NCBI GenBank assembly: GCA_023333565.1 | Contig: JAJKFH010000566.1 | Span: forward strand, 59,577-123,576 | Length of the DNA stretch: 64,000 nucleotides | Source of the DNA: Puffinus mauretanicus | Lineage: Eukaryota; Chordata; Aves; Procellariiformes; Procellariidae | Direction of reading: 5' to 3' | In this document: positions 24,058 to 37,548 of the stretch, piece by piece | How positions within the stretch are numbered: the first letter of the stretch is position 1 | How the letters are laid out: each line of letters opens with the position of its first letter | Program-made: the position numbers and the translations under genes | The notes under the pieces: generated by a model | The model's database searches: none | What the model saw: the letters and a program-made list of their open reading frames with translations, nothing else | Told to the model about the DNA's origin: nothing

Positions 24058-25575
24058 CTACAGAAAAAGCAAAACAAGTTAGTTTCACTTCATATTCTAG
24101 AATCCCAAACAAAATAGTCTCACATGTTCTGCAGCATTACCACTACGTGCTTTTGTATCAACAACCAACCAGGTAAGCTGCACAAAAATAAAATGGGACC
24201 ACAAAACTACTGACACCTTTCAAAGCAGAGTAGTGACAATTGAATTCAAGATGGCAAAGGTGATTAGAAAATGTACGACTTATCTGACAGCTATACACAC
24301 GCAGGCTACTGAATTTGGCAGAAGCAGGTTTGAAAAGAGATTTACAGAAATTTCTGTATGTTTATCAGCTGGTAACAGAAATTCTTTAAGAAAATAAATT
24401 TAGAAAGTCTCACTAATCAAAGCCACAGGAGACAGGAAACAATATCAAATCTTATTGTGAATCACATGAAAACAATAACTTTAGTTCCATCTCAGTTGTC
24501 CTCCTAGAAGGCACAATTTAAAGGTCGTCTTAGGCCTGAAATAGGCATGCTTGGAAAAGAAGTCTTAGATAAAACTGTTGAAGTAGAAATCTTTAAGTGT
24601 CACTGGTTTCTTCAGATATTGATATTCTTTCCTGTCTGTTAAACAGAAGGACAACTATAACCTGAATCAGTCTTTGCACCAAGATACAAGCTCGGAAAAC
24701 CTCGGATGATGTATCACTTCCCAGCTGCTTGCCTCATAACCATGAGAAATGTTGCCACAGCCAAACTGGCACTTTAAGCTTAGAGGAGTTCTTTGAGATC
24801 TACAGCAGTATATTAGGATGCTTCAGGAGTGTACACATACCCCCTTCTACCCATTCTGCGTGGTAACCAGCAGCTAAGGGCAAAGTGGGGAGGAAAGAAA
24901 GGCAGAGCAGTGGTCAAGTCTAACTGCCACAGATGATTGAACATTATGTCAGAGCCCAGCAACACACTGCAGTATTTGCAGCAAATCACAAAAATAACAC
25001 TGAATGAACTGCTGCGATCTTAAAAAGAAACAATCAGGTTAGTTACTCTGTTGGTGCACTTAAAAGGCTCTGGTCAGTGGCACAGGCTGCTCACAAGTTG
25101 CATACTTTAACCTATACCATCCAACTAGATACTCCAGTCACTGGAATTAAGTGTGAAAGCAAGAAAGACAGTGTGAGCAAGGGGAGGGAAAGGTAGTATG
25201 TTAGTGTCCACCTACATACCAAAAACCAAAGAGTAGGGTTTAGGGCTATGTATAATCACATGACAGCAAACATTTTATCCTCTTTAGCTGAAAACTATAG
25301 TAAATTCCACAGTTTATACTGTTTTACACGAGACGATTAAGCATTTCCAAAGTGGCCATGCACTGGGATTTAATTCCTAGTGCTACAATTTTAGATACTA
25401 GAGGTAGAGAGGATGGTCACAATTACTGCATTTTGTCATATTTTCTGATGATTAGAAAAGCAATTTGTTTTCAAAATGAGCATACCTCCAGATGCTTCAC
25501 ACAGTGCAAAGTATTTTTGAAAAATGTATCTATGAAAACATACTGAAACAAATACTTCCCTTCGTAAAGTCGTAC
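24058..25575 (-). other. NADK2: NADK2 intron 3
   Basis: This intron of about 1.5 kb has donor GTACGACT (minus, at 25575). I recognise no repeat or RNA gene. A minus-strand open frame at 25436-25735 is exon 3 plus intron read-through. Confidence 0.85.
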
Positions 25576-25664
25576 CTCCTGCTGATATAATAGCATCTGC
25601 CCACCGAACTGTCTCTTCATTATATTCTCGACGTTTAACAAGACGAACTTCTATCCTCTCGTGC
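25576..25664 (-). CDS. NADK2: NADK2 coding exon 3
   Basis: This 89-bp exon encodes HERIEVRLVKRREYNEETVR, then WADAIISAGG, matching human NEGIEVRLVKRREYDEETVRWADAVIAAGG. It has acceptor TTTATAG before 25664 and donor GTACGAC after 25576 in the minus direction. It enters in phase 2 and leaves in phase 1, splitting the second Gly of the GGDGT motif between exons 3 and 4. Confidence 0.97.
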
Positions 25665-26025
25665 CTATAAAGTGCAGAAAAAGCCTGAATGTGTCCTAAA
25701 TTGTTCCTTGTCACATCCTTCTGAAAAACTGACATGTAATTAAGGACTAATTACAGTGGTATTTGGCTTACTAGCATTTTGACACTCACACAAATCCTTT
25801 AAATCTTTTTCACTTGTTTTCAAGATAGTAACGCAGTGTGTTAGTTAACTGAATTGAGCTAGTTCACATTACGATTGTTTCAGGAATGACTGTTCATCTG
25901 CATCATCCTGTTTTCAGTATTCCTATTTTATTAGAGCTTGTAAGACAAAGCTTCCTTTTGTTGTTTTACACAACCCATGGATATTTGCAATGTGTCTGAA
26001 ATTCTCAACATCCATACATTCTTAC
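25665..26025 (-). other. NADK2: NADK2 intron 2
   Basis: This is a 361-bp intron with donor GTAAGAAT and acceptor TTTATAG. Nothing else is seen in it. Confidence 0.85.
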
Positions 26026-26114
26026 CGTAAACTGTCTACAACATGCTCCACGTTTTTTGTATGAATGCGATGCCGCTCCAGCAGACCAGCATAGTTAGAT
26101 CCCTTCAAGGCAAG
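26026..26114 (-). CDS. NADK2: NADK2 coding exon 2
   Basis: This 89-bp exon encodes LALKGSNYAGLLERHRIHTK, then NVEHVVDSL-R, matching human LALKGSSYSGLLERHHIHTKNVEHIIDSLR. The acceptor GTCTTACAG precedes 26114 and the consensus donor GTAAGAAT follows 26026 in the minus direction. It enters in phase 0 after DLKQL and leaves in phase 2. Confidence 0.97.
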
Positions 26115-27149
26115 CTGTAAGACATAAATTGAGTTTGTAGAAGTTAATCACTACAGTAAGTGCTCTTGAGTAATACAAATAGAAGCTATAAAAAAGCATG
26201 TATTTTCTCTCAGTAGAGACATGTGCTTTTATAAGCATTCCATTATTCCATATATATATTCCATTATATACCAGTCAGCTTACCTTGACTAGTTCATTAA
26301 ATGAGTTACATGGCCACAGCAACCAAGAATCACAGACCTTTTAAGGGCTCCACACAAATGCAAACTATCAGAAGTTTGCTACACTCGCTTCTATGCCACT
26401 TCAGACACTTTGCTCTCCCTGAATCTGCTAAGCAATTTAAACCCTAGGTAAATCTACATAAAATAGTTACACTAACTATACTCCTGTCATGTGCTAAAAG
26501 CACCCAAACAGTTAGCTAATTACTTTAAGAGTTATAAACATTGTGCTATCAAGAAAGAGGACAACAGAAAAAGCAACAGGAAATTAAGAAAACAGGAATC
26601 TTTGAAATACCAAGAGCATTAACCTTCAAATTGTATTTGAGCTAAAATGGAAGACTGCCAAGTGCTGACAAAGGTGACATTTCCCCTGCGTCAAAAAAAG
26701 CTTAAGGACAATCTACCTACTACCTTTGATACTGTCCCCTGGATTACAGACCAGGTTTTTCAAACAAATTCACACCAACAACAAGACAAACAGTATTTAG
26801 CAGTTGCATTCTAGCATCGTTCCTTCTTCGAAGCGGGAGCATTTAAATAGTTAATCTTGACACACTCTTTAGACCATGGCAACGTTTTGCAGTTCATATA
26901 GATAGACTCTTATGAGCAGGCAGGTGAGACTGCTGGCTGAAGATTAGATTTTTTTGCAACAGGTTTCTGTACGAGTAATTCAGTCACCATCTGTATGCGT
27001 TCATTCTTCACCTCACTTAGCGTGCTCATCTGGGTCTGATAGTGCCAAATATGTGTTTGCATGGAAATTAAGCAAGTAGAAGAAAGAGGGTGAAAAGGAT
27101 GTTAAGCAAAAGAAGTTTATAAATACATTCACAACGATGACATGATCCT

Positions 27150-27214
27150 GCTTTGAGCAGCAGGCTAGACTAGAGGACCTCCTGAGGCTCCTTCGAGCCT
27201 GAATTATTCTACAA
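27150..27214 (+). repeat. CR1 3'-terminal remnant
   Basis: This short plus-oriented stretch reads AGCAGCAGGCTAGACTAGAGGACCTCCTGAGG, then TCCTTCGAGCCTGAATTATTCTA, matching the 3' terminus of an older CR1 subfamily. Only about 65 bases are recognisable. Confidence 0.75.
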
Positions 27215-29234
27215 TTATACTGTCATTGCTTTCTTTCCCTGACCAGTTAGAACCAATTTACCAGCACAGAAACAGAACTTCTCCTAGCACTTGTGTAGAG
27301 AAATTCATCTGAGCCAGAAGCTTTGAACAGGCATTTCCAGCAGTTTATTCAAGCGTCTTTACTCAAAGTTGCACACCCTTCCAAGAGAAAGTGGTGCCAG
27401 ACAGCTACATCTAATCCCATTTCCATAGAGACTCCCACACCACAGAACTCCACAGCAAAGGGGAAAGGACTGGCAGGATACGAAAACTACAGTTAACTGC
27501 AATCCAATACCCAACAAATGCAATCTTTTTTCATCTGACACCCGCTGATGTCAAGAAATCAAACCATAAGCACAAAGACAGACTCGGTGCTGAAGAAATT
27601 ACAGAAAAGAATGGAATTGGCCACTCTGGTACTGCATCGCTGACCTGCTCAGTGTGTTTACTATCCGCGATTAACTTGCAGGAACGAAATCTTCAGGTGG
27701 TCTTACAGCTGGGATCAGGAAACCACCTCCAACAGAGGGGCTCCCAGACTTTGCCTGGATGCCACCCACAGCACTACCCGCAGACAGCGGGAGCAGCTGC
27801 CAGCTGTGCTTGGTCGCACAGATAAGCACGTGAGTGATCAGAAAATATCCAGACAGAGCTCTCAGGTCATTTTTACAAAGCTTGTTAGTACTGGTTTACT
27901 GGGCTATGGGGTGTTATGTCCCACCAACTGCCTCACACACTTAAACCCGTTGTTTCTACCCCCCAGCTACAATGCTTACACACTCCCATACACCTCTTGC
28001 TCCTCCAGAGCCCATGGTGTTGCCCTGGGAACTTGGACGGTGCCGCTGTGCTGCTGTGGGGAGGGAAAGTGTACACAAGGCTATGGCCAGGTACAGCACT
28101 GCCCATTGCTGGGTCTGCTGTCAGCCTCTCATGATCCATTTGGCGCAGAAAGGAGAAAGTGGAAAGGAGAAACGAAAAAGGTATTCACCTCCCACAGACA
28201 ATATCTGCCGCTAAGCACCACAGGTCTAATTTGCTAGAAGAGAGATTTTCAGTTGCACGTTTGAAGCACAAATTGACCTTGCTTTACCACCAGAAAGAAC
28301 AAGAAATCCACTGCAAATAACCTCAAAAAAATCAACTGTGTTACTAAAATCAGGGTTCCCATTCACACTTCCTCTAGAAATACCTGCCGTGAATGAAACA
28401 CGAGCACCTGACAAGCAGACTGCTGCTGTAACATGCATTTTTCAGGCTGCTATTTCCACAGGCTATTACTTCCACACACAACAAACTCCATCTTGCAATT
28501 TTATGTACCTCATTTATTTGGCTAATTTGTCAACATGCTATCTTTCAACGTGGTCGAAGAGAGCTTTTATCTCAGAACGATGACAGTGTAATGAATCTCT
28601 GTATGATCATTTTCAGGCTTTTGAGCCACCAACATCAGTGGCGAGCCTACAGCTAACATTTCCTTGGTGTTACTAGCATGGAGAGGTATGGGTAGTGTCA
28701 TCGCTGTGGAATGGAGTCTGTTCTGTAACTTACGTTTGCCTTAGGTGTGTTAAATTATTTCATCAGCAGCTTCAGAAAACAGAAGAGGATGCTCAGCAAA
28801 TAAGCTGCCAGTATCCTGACGAGTGGCTGAACCATTTCCGTGGATACTTCTACTCTTGCTAAGAGCAGCACTGCAGAACAGGTATCTCTTTGAATTTAGC
28901 TCTAGGACATAAGCAGGTGTCACTAAGCAACAAGATAAATTAAAAGTTAGGGCCTTCCGTTTAAATGGCTGAACTACATCTACGGAGTTAATGAATCGTC
29001 CTAATTTGCAAAAGGCTCCAGAGATTAAAACAGTCTGCTCATCTCTAGCCTCATCCCTCTAGCTCAGAGATAAATAACTCACAAGTTCATTCATCTAAGA
29101 ACTCACAAAGGGACAGCCTGTCTGAGCCTAACCACAGTCAGTATATCAAACAGGAATGCTAATCATCAGCTGCTTTTCATGTAACTATTCCAAAGAACCA
29201 GAGAAGTGCCTACAGCCCTTGCGGGCAGAGGCCA

Positions 29235-29510
29235 CAAAATCACAGAGTGGTTGAGGTGGGAAGGGGCCTCTGGAGATCATTTGGTCCAACCCCCCTGCTC
29301 AAGCAGGGCCACCTGGAGGCACTTGCCCAGGACCATGTCCAGATGCCTTTAGATCTTCAGAGATGGAGCCTCTACCACCTCTCTGGGCAACGTGTCCCTG
29401 TGCTCAGTCACCCTCACAGTGAAAAAGTGTCTCCCAATGTTCAGACAGACCTAGCTGTATTTCAGTTTGTGCCCGCTGTCTCTGGTCTGCCTCATATCCA
29501 GGACCTGAAT
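29235..29510 (-). repeat. CR1 LINE fragment (3' end, inverted)
   Basis: The plus strand begins AAATCACAGAGTGGTTGAGGT and continues through GGTCCAACCCCCCTGCTCAAGCAGGGCCACCTGGA and TCTCTGGGCAACGTGTCCCTGTGCTCAGTCACCCTCACAGTGAAAAAG. It is the reverse complement of a CR1 3' region of the subfamily whose end contains AATCACAGA. The plus-strand open frame across it is antisense and not a gene. Confidence 0.9.
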
Positions 29511-32500
29511 GCCATACTAAAACTATGACAAATGCTGCTTCTTAAAAGAGCTCTGCACTGAGGATAAAGAATGAGACAAACTGAGACCAACACCTCCTTT
29601 TTACTTTAAAAGATTTGAAGACAAAGATCAGACAGCCCAGTAGCTGTGTGCATGATCACCTCCCCAAAGAGCCTGGGAGGAACTTGTGACATACAGAAAA
29701 CCCCAGACTGCAGGACAGCCTGGCTCCCGAGCCCACTGATCAGACAGGCACACGAACCCACGCCAGGCTTGGGTGCTACCAACCGACCCCTCGAAAAGGC
29801 CCGTAGGTTTTAGCTTCTACATAAAGACAACTTGCAAATTCTTCTTCCTTTGGAGGAAGCTCTGATTTACAATTGTTGCGGTCATCCTTCCAAAAGGAAA
29901 GGGTTTGACAGCCCACTCTCCACTTTCAACGTCCAAAAGCAAGTCTGACAGTCTTACAGAGCAGGTATCTTTATACCAAGTATTGACATTCTTGGCTAAA
30001 ATGTGAAAAAACGACTATTATGACAGACCCATGTTGCGTTTATTTGGTATTTCAAGCTGTACAGTGTAGCAATTTGGTCTGAGTATCAAGTCTACCTGAA
30101 GAAAAATGGAGTGATACAAAACATCTAATAACATTTATGTAAGTAACTTTGTATAAGGTAGTTTCTTCAGGTCTTCTTTTTTAAAATCCTCATTAAGACT
30201 TAAATGAAGTAAAACAATAGAGCTTCGATGTTTTACAGAAAAAAGTTCTCATCCAAAGGAATCCTCCTACTTCATTTTACCACTAACCTTTTTATGAAAA
30301 GTCACTTCCTCCGAGGGAATAAATGGCTATGTTTGGCCCATGAAACTGAAGAAAACCCCATAAAATTGAAAAAAACCTAAGTGTCATGGGGCAATAGTAT
30401 ACACTCCTGCAAAACTTACCCATACTAACACAGAAAACCTAAAAAATTACAAAGAACGTTAAGAAGCCTGCCAGTACAGTACAAGGAGTATAATGCAAAA
30501 CACAAAACATTTAAACTTCGCGATATTCTTCCAGAAATTGCCAGACTGCAGACTGACTTTCTAGACATGGGCTAGAAAATAAAAACGCTATTCCTACGGA
30601 GCTCAGGATATTCAAACTGGAGTATGCTTGGCAGTTCTTGGTGCTGAAGTTGTAAAAGCCTACGTGAGGGGCCACACGCAGGTCTGGAGCCTTGCACTGC
30701 AGGTTAAGTAATTTCTTCCAGTGGTTATCTGGAAAGATCAATAAGAGCAAAGGAAACGGGGGAGTACTGATGAATAGAGGTTATCGGCTGTGGGTCTATA
30801 AACACACAGGAAACATGGCGTTTACTGAGTCCCACCTGCTGAGGCTCCTGGAACAGGAAAAACTAAGGGTAAAACATAGAGGAAATGTCGCATCAGAGCA
30901 CAAGGGTAGTCAGCTATGGGTGGCATTAGAGGAAGTACCCAAAAGCAGAAGTATTCATGGAGAGTGGGAAGAAACAACAAGTAGGCCTATTAATCTGACC
31001 TAATAGCATGCAAGATTGTAAAATAAAATGCATGAATATACACACGATGGCTATTCTAGCTAAAAGTGCATTAGCATATGAAAACCGGGACAAACTGGCC
31101 AAAAATACATTCAGGCATAGCTTCAGTAGTGTTCTTAAACCTCCCAGCAGAGATGCAATGCAAAGCAGGCTTCCAGAAGAGCTTTCATTGGAAAACACAC
31201 TCAGGTGAGCAGAACGTGTTCTATGATGGAGTTATTTTTCCTCAGGAGCCTGAAGGAGAACAGGTCTAGACCAAATGTCTAAAAAAAAGCTCTTCTCTTA
31301 TCTTCTGGCCTGATCCTTTATTAATGAAAGGATAATTTTTCACAGAGCTCCTTTAACAGTTATTTAGGCAAGAGACATTTGCTTGACTGCCTTCCTTCTG
31401 GAGTCTTAGCTCTCCCCTCTGGCAAGTCTCACCCCACTCGGTTTGAACAGTGGGTCTGCTGTCCTTGAGTAATGCTGGCCTCCAGGAACAACGCTGCACA
31501 ATGAGGACATGGCTTGTAGCCACAAATACAGAACCAACACGATGCCAAGCAACATCCAAACACCCACTGTTGTCTACATACGTGGATTATGATCCTTGAT
31601 TTAGAGCATGGGGAAAAGAAAAGCCACAGCCAAGTCTTACTGACATTGCTAACCTAAGCATTAGGATAAAATAGTGTGCTCTCTCAAAACAGTAATGTGA
31701 ATGCTGTCCAGAGTGAAATTGTGAATCAAGCACCTTCTACATCTCATCCTAGTACACTAAGATTAATAGGAACTTTTCAGATGCATTTTGGTTATATATG
31801 AATATATATATATTACATATTCATATTCTCATTACTAGAGATGCACTAATTGTGAATTAACAGCACTAACCTTCATGTTGCCTTGAACTGCTACTGTACC
31901 AAGACGGAGTTAATGCCTTGGTGTACCAATCAGTTGTTTTATGACCGTTGCTCATTCAGGAGTTAAACCAAACGTCTAAGTAGAACCAAAAAAAAAACAC
32001 TACACCACATAGATCTAGAAATGATTACTGTCTCAAATTTCCACAATGAACTTGCCCACACACGCACCCCAGCAGAAAACTGAGAACAGATCGCTGCTTT
32101 CCGATCTACTTAATTTCTACAGAAAGAACCACCAAACAAATGGATTTAGAGAGCCACAGCTAAACACAGAAGTTTGAATTTTAACCTGAAGAGGAAAATA
32201 CTGACCATTATAGGTATAATCATCTAACCATTTCTAAGCAGAGTCCAGCACTATTAAAAGTCCTGTATTTTCAGAAATCATCTCTCTAGATTAACCACAT
32301 CTCCCAAGTATAGACAAAGGTAGTGCTCTTGCTTTTGCTCTCAGTTTTAAAAGAAACAAGCATTTATTTTGACAGGAGGTTGGAAGAAAATATTTTTCCA
32401 AAAGTGTTACATTTTGGACTAGAAACGGCTTTGAATATAGCACGTGCTTCAAATAATACACTCCTCTTAGCTTCACTGACAAATAAGGAACACTCAAAAT

Positions 32501-32978
32501 TTCCTTGAGTACTAACGTCAAAGATTGGCAATCTATAGTTGCATGCAAGTAATTTTCTTATGTTCTAGTATTAACTACTAGTTAAGTTAAATCTTCATCT
32601 ATCATGCTAAAAACAAATCCAGTTTTCCTCACAGGTCAGGCAGACACTGAACCTTCTGATTTCTTAAGAGCTCCAATCACATATTAAGCTTTCCTATTTC
32701 ATAATGTAAAAATAATCCACATACAAATAAGTAGGATTAAAGCATGATTCAGCTTCTGAAGCACAACCCTGAACCTTCAGTGGGTTTTCCAGCATCAGCT
32801 GGAGCTGATGGGGAAGTTGAATTTGGTGGTTGTATGCAACAGATGTCCAGGTTTCGATATGACACCAACTTTCACAGTAAGTATAGGACAGCATGCCCAT
32901 CCTCAATTTCTTCTAACTAGAGAACAATTATCAAGATAAGTATCATTTATGAGCTTCAATTGCTGTACTTATACTAAT

Positions 32979-33855
32979 GACAGCAAGTTTGCGGATGACA
33001 CCAAGCTGAGTGGTGTGGTTGATACTCTTACAGGGAAGGAATGCCATCCAGACGGACCTGGACAGGCTAGAGAGGTGAGCCCATGTGAACCTCATGAAGT
33101 TCAACAAGGCCAAGTGCAAGGTCCTGCACCTGGGTCAGGGCAACCCCCAGTATCAATACAGGCTGGGGGATGAAGGGATTGAGCACCCTGCTGAGAAGGA
33201 CTTGGGAGTACCAGTGCATGAAATCTGGACATGAGCCCAGAAGGCCAACTGTATGCTGGGCTGCATCAAAAGCAGTGTGGCCAGCAGGTAGAGGGAGGTG
33301 ATTCTGCCCCTCTACTCTGCCCTGGTGAGACCCCACCTGCAGTGCTGCGTCCAGCTCTGGAACCCTCAGCACAGGAAAGACATGGACCTGTTGGAGCGGG
33401 TTCAGAGGTGGGCCACGAAAATGACCACAGGGATGGAACACCTCTCCCATGAGGACAGGCTGAGAGAGTTGGGGTTGTTCAGTCTGGGGAAGAGAAGGCT
33501 CCGGGGAGACCTTACTGCGGCCTTTCAATTCTTAAAGGGGCCTTATAAGAAAGATAGGGAGACTTTTTAGCAGGGCCTGTTGTGACAGGACAAGGAGTAA
33601 TGGTTTTAAACTAAAAGAGGGTAGATTTAGACTAGCTATAAGAAAGAATTTTTTACGATTAAGGTGGTGAGGCACTGGAACAGGTTGTCCGCAAAGTTGT
33701 GGATGCCCCCTCCCTAGAAGTGTTCAAGGCCAGGTGGGATGGGGCTTTAAGCAACCAGGTCTAGTGGAAGATGTCCCTTCCGATGGCAGGGGGACTGGAA
33801 CCAGATGATCTTTAAGGTCCCTTCCAACCCAAACCATTCTATGATTCTGTGACTC
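32979..33855 (+). repeat. CR1 LINE, 5'-truncated, with decayed reverse transcriptase end
   Basis: The copy starts within the reverse transcriptase domain: the frame at 32949-33173 reads SKFADDTKLSGVVDT, the catalytic F-A-D-D box of CR1 ORF2. It then runs to a typical avian CR1 end, CTTCCAACCCAAACCATTCTATGATTCTGTGACT. Frameshifts break the ORF: the middle is readable in the 33298-33570 frame ([38 protein letters not shown]). It is antisense to NADK2 and not expected to be active. Confidence 0.93.
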
Positions 33856-34456
33856 TGCTTTCACACAAATTGCTTGACTTAAACTTCTCACACTTCTTAA
33901 AAGGGGAAGTGTGTTCCCCTACTTGCTATTGCACTAGAAACATCAAATGCATCAAGTCTGATCTTACATGGTTTTACTAGAGAAAAAAATGAGATGGTAG
34001 GGTCACCACATTTGGAAAAAAAATTAGTCAAATTTAAGCCTTTATTGAAAAATCACAGGCTCACTGAATTGATACTTTGATAAGTCTCTGGCTCAACCTT
34101 TTACTAACAACAGGTCAGGTTTCAGCAGAATCCTGCTTGTGGTACTAGTGGATTAACCCATTTTGGGACACCCAGTTCTTTCAGGTACCTGCAGTCCAGC
34201 TCATTCAGACTAGCAGAGTTCTCTGAAGCCCTCTCTGAAGTGAACCTGAGAACCAGTTTCACTGAGCAGCTGCAGGTCCTGGGTGAACTTAAAATGCATT
34301 GGTTTCAGAAATTTAATAGTTAAAAAATGCAATCCACAAACTCAATGCATTGTTTACAGGATGGCTTTAATAATGAGCATTTGCCTTACTTAAAGTAGCA
34401 GAGAAACCATGCAGCTTCCCACAACAAAGTCTTACTGAGAATCAACATTACCTAGG

Positions 34457-35051
34457 TGTGCTGGTTTTGGCTGGGATAGAGTTAATTTTTTCTATGGCAG
34501 CTAGTGTGGGGCTATGTTTTGGACTTGTGCTGGGAACAGTGTTGATAACACAGGGATGTTTTCATTACTGCTGAGCAGTGCTGACACAGAGTCAAGGCCT
34601 TTTCTGCTCCTCACCCCACCCCACCAGCGAGTAGGCTGGGGGTGCACAAGAAGCTGGGAGGGGACACAGCTAGGACAGCTGACCCCAACTGACCAAAGGG
34701 ACATTCCATACCATATGATGTCATGCTCAGCATATAAAGCTGGGGGAAGAAGAAGGAAGGAGGGGACGTTCAGAGTGATGGCGTCTGTCTTCCCAAGTAA
34801 CTGTTACGCGTGATGGAGCCCTGCTTTCCTGGGGATGGCTGAACACCTGCCTGCCCATGGGAAGCAGGGAATGAATTCCCTGTTTTGCTTTGCTTGTGTG
34901 TGTGGCTTTTGCTTTACCTGTTAACCTGTCTTTATCTCAACCCACGAGTTTTCTCACTTTTACCCTTCTGATTCTCTCCCCCATCCCACCGGAGGGGAGT
35001 GAGTGAGCAGCTGTGTGGTGCTTAGTTGCCAGCTGGGCTTAAACCAAGACA
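34457..35051 (+). mobile_element. Solo LTR of ERVL-like endogenous retrovirus, with 5-bp target duplication
   Basis: The LTR starts TGTGCTGGTTTTGGCTGGGA and ends AAACCAAGACA. It is flanked on both sides by the direct repeat CTAGG (34452-34456 and 35052-35056), a clean 5-bp target duplication. Inside are a CRE-like TGATGTCA (34716-34723) and a TATA box TATAAA (34733-34738). No internal retroviral sequence adjoins it, so it is a solo LTR left by LTR-LTR recombination. It is antisense to NADK2. The 5-bp duplication suits class III (ERVL-like) integrases. Confidence 0.92.
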
Positions 35052-37496
35052 CTAGGCTCAAGTTTAAGTTCTCTATAAAGCTTTAAACATGAATCAAGTC
35101 TTCAATTACAAACTACTGCTGAGTTGCAAGCCACACGCATTAAGCCCAGTTCCTCCTCCCTTCCCAGTCTGGATTATTAGGTATTATACAGGCCATTAAC
35201 TGCTTGCTTATAAAAAAATATGGTAGGTTAACCAATGCACTAGGTCAGTACCCACCATAAAAGAAAGGTAGTAGGCTGGTCCTCCCGGACCAGCACTCTT
35301 GCCTGTCTGTTGACTGATGTACTAACCAGCTGTCAATTGTTCAGAACTGTTCCTGATATTGTTCCTGGCCACTTGCTAGGTTTCTACCAGTTTCCTACAT
35401 CACCCCTCACCCTGTAGAAGCCCAGTGGGCTGCTTTAGCTAGGAATTTTTTTTTCCTTACACTTTCCTGTTTTCTTCAGCAGCTTAGATCCCTCACTTTC
35501 ATTACCTAGTCACAGCAGCCTTTCAAATGCTACCTTTACATCTGCTATAGAGTAACGATTATGAAGTGTTTTGCATATTGTAGCATTTTGTATGCCATTA
35601 CTTCTGTAGTAGCTGACTTCAATAATTTCTTCATTTGTAAGTGAAACTGGCAACATTATGTTCCTGAAGCTTTACAGAAATGCTGCTTTGGGGCAAGGGT
35701 TTGATCTATACATAAACAAAAGTAAAAATACCATAAACTGTTTTCTAATTCTTCATCTACCACATTAAAGTAATATTGTCATTTTAACCACAACTGAAGA
35801 ATACACATAGTGGTTTGTAACTCAAAGGCTAATGCAGAGCAAATTGTGTTAACTACAAACAGAGCAGTAACGACTTTCTGCACGAACAGGATTCTAGAAA
35901 CCCAGTGCAATCCAGGCAATTCAATCATTCAGTTCTCATTAATACAGCAGGACACCAACATAATGTCATAAATCACAACCAGCTAAGTCCTTAAAAGCAA
36001 TATTAAAGTCACTTCCCAAAAGCGGCCTTTTTCGGCTGTATAAAGTATCAGATGCTTGGTGAGATAGCTCATGTTGTTTAATTTAGGTACACTGAAATGC
36101 CCTACTTTTGCATCTATTTGCTATATATGACTGAGTATACTTGAACGGCATGCAAGGAAAAAAAAACGCTATGGAAAAAGGAATTAATACATCCCATTTA
36201 TTTGTTTCCATAATTTTCCAGACTCCTCTTATGACAGAACAACCACCTAGAAGGAACTTTTTAATAAAGCAGATGCAACTGCAGTTACTTAACATTGATG
36301 CAAGTATATCAAATTTCAAAGGTAAACAAATGCACGCTGTGGTTGTGTAACTTGAAAAACATTTACACTCTTCTCAGTTTCCAGTGGACTAGAATTGAAA
36401 ATTTTATTTCTGAAAAAAGTGTCTTTAGCGTTACATAATCTTGGTGTGCTACAACCTGTGTCCTGAGTTCTGTATGCTTCAAATTCAGTAGATGGAGATG
36501 ATTTTTTTCCCCTCTTTTCAAGGTGAGGTAGAGCCAAGTATAGTCCTATCAGTTTTTAAACACTTCACATGCTCCCTAGAAGAACAACTACTGAAATAAT
36601 TCACATTACAAAATAAGCAGAGATAGGTAGTCTGAATTCAACAGAACAATTAAAAGTTCCACAGTACCACTTCATTCATTAAATAAATTTCTATTTAAAT
36701 ATGCTACCTTCAAATGTACCACTGTACATTTGGATCCACAAGAGAACACAGGGGTAAATACCCTAATACTTACTGCTTTATAGAATAGCTCAACTTTTTT
36801 TCTTCCAAGGAACAAATTAAAACATGGTTTTTGAAGAAAAAATACTCTGCTGAATTATCTGATTACATTTTAAAATTATAATTCAGTTGCACTTTGAAGT
36901 TTGCATATTACTTTTTCCTTCTGCTACTTTCCTTGCATTTGTAAAACTCTAGTATTTTGAAAATATTTGAATAACATTTTCTAAATAGAGTTCTAGTGGA
37001 TCATAGGCATCTTAATTGAAGTGCAGTTCTCTAAAACAGAAATCTAAGAATGAAATACCTGGCTAGTTTCCAAAAGCCTACCTTGGGGTGGTAGTCTGAC
37101 ATTCACAAATCCGAAACACCAGTACTTAGGAAAGGTAATTCAAAAGTGATACTAAAAATGTATCTTTCACCATTTAGTGTAAAAGAAGATAAAGAATTTT
37201 CTTCTGTAATTAAAAAAAAAAAAACAACCTTCTATCAAGTTACAGGTAAAATAGTGCATTTCCCCCAAGAGAGAATTTTCTAAGAAACACGAAAACTTTA
37301 ATGTGCAGGTTAATAACAGTTGGTGCTGTAAGCATCTAAATTAGTGTTGTGATATAACCTAGCAGGCAGATAAACACCACACAGCCGTTTGCTCCTTTCC
37401 CTCCCACAGTGGGATGGGGGAGAAAATCAGAAAAAAAAGTACAATTTGTGGGTTGAGATAAAGACAGTTTAATAAGACAGAAAAGGAAGGGAAAAT

Positions 37497-37522
37497 AATA
37501 TTATTAATAATAATAATAAAAG
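37497..37522. repeat. (AAT)n microsatellite within LTR
   Basis: AATAATATTATTAATAATAATAATAA-type simple sequence belonging to the 3' part of the older LTR. The same LTR position in the copy at 63638-64000 is an ATT repeat. Confidence 0.85.
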
Positions 37523-37548
37523 AATATACAAAATAAGTGATGCACAAC

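Noticed and set aside
27806..28237. 143-codon plus-strand open frame in NADK2 intron 1
   Set aside because: Overlapping frames exist on both strands in a locally GC-richer patch; no domain or splice context is recognisable.
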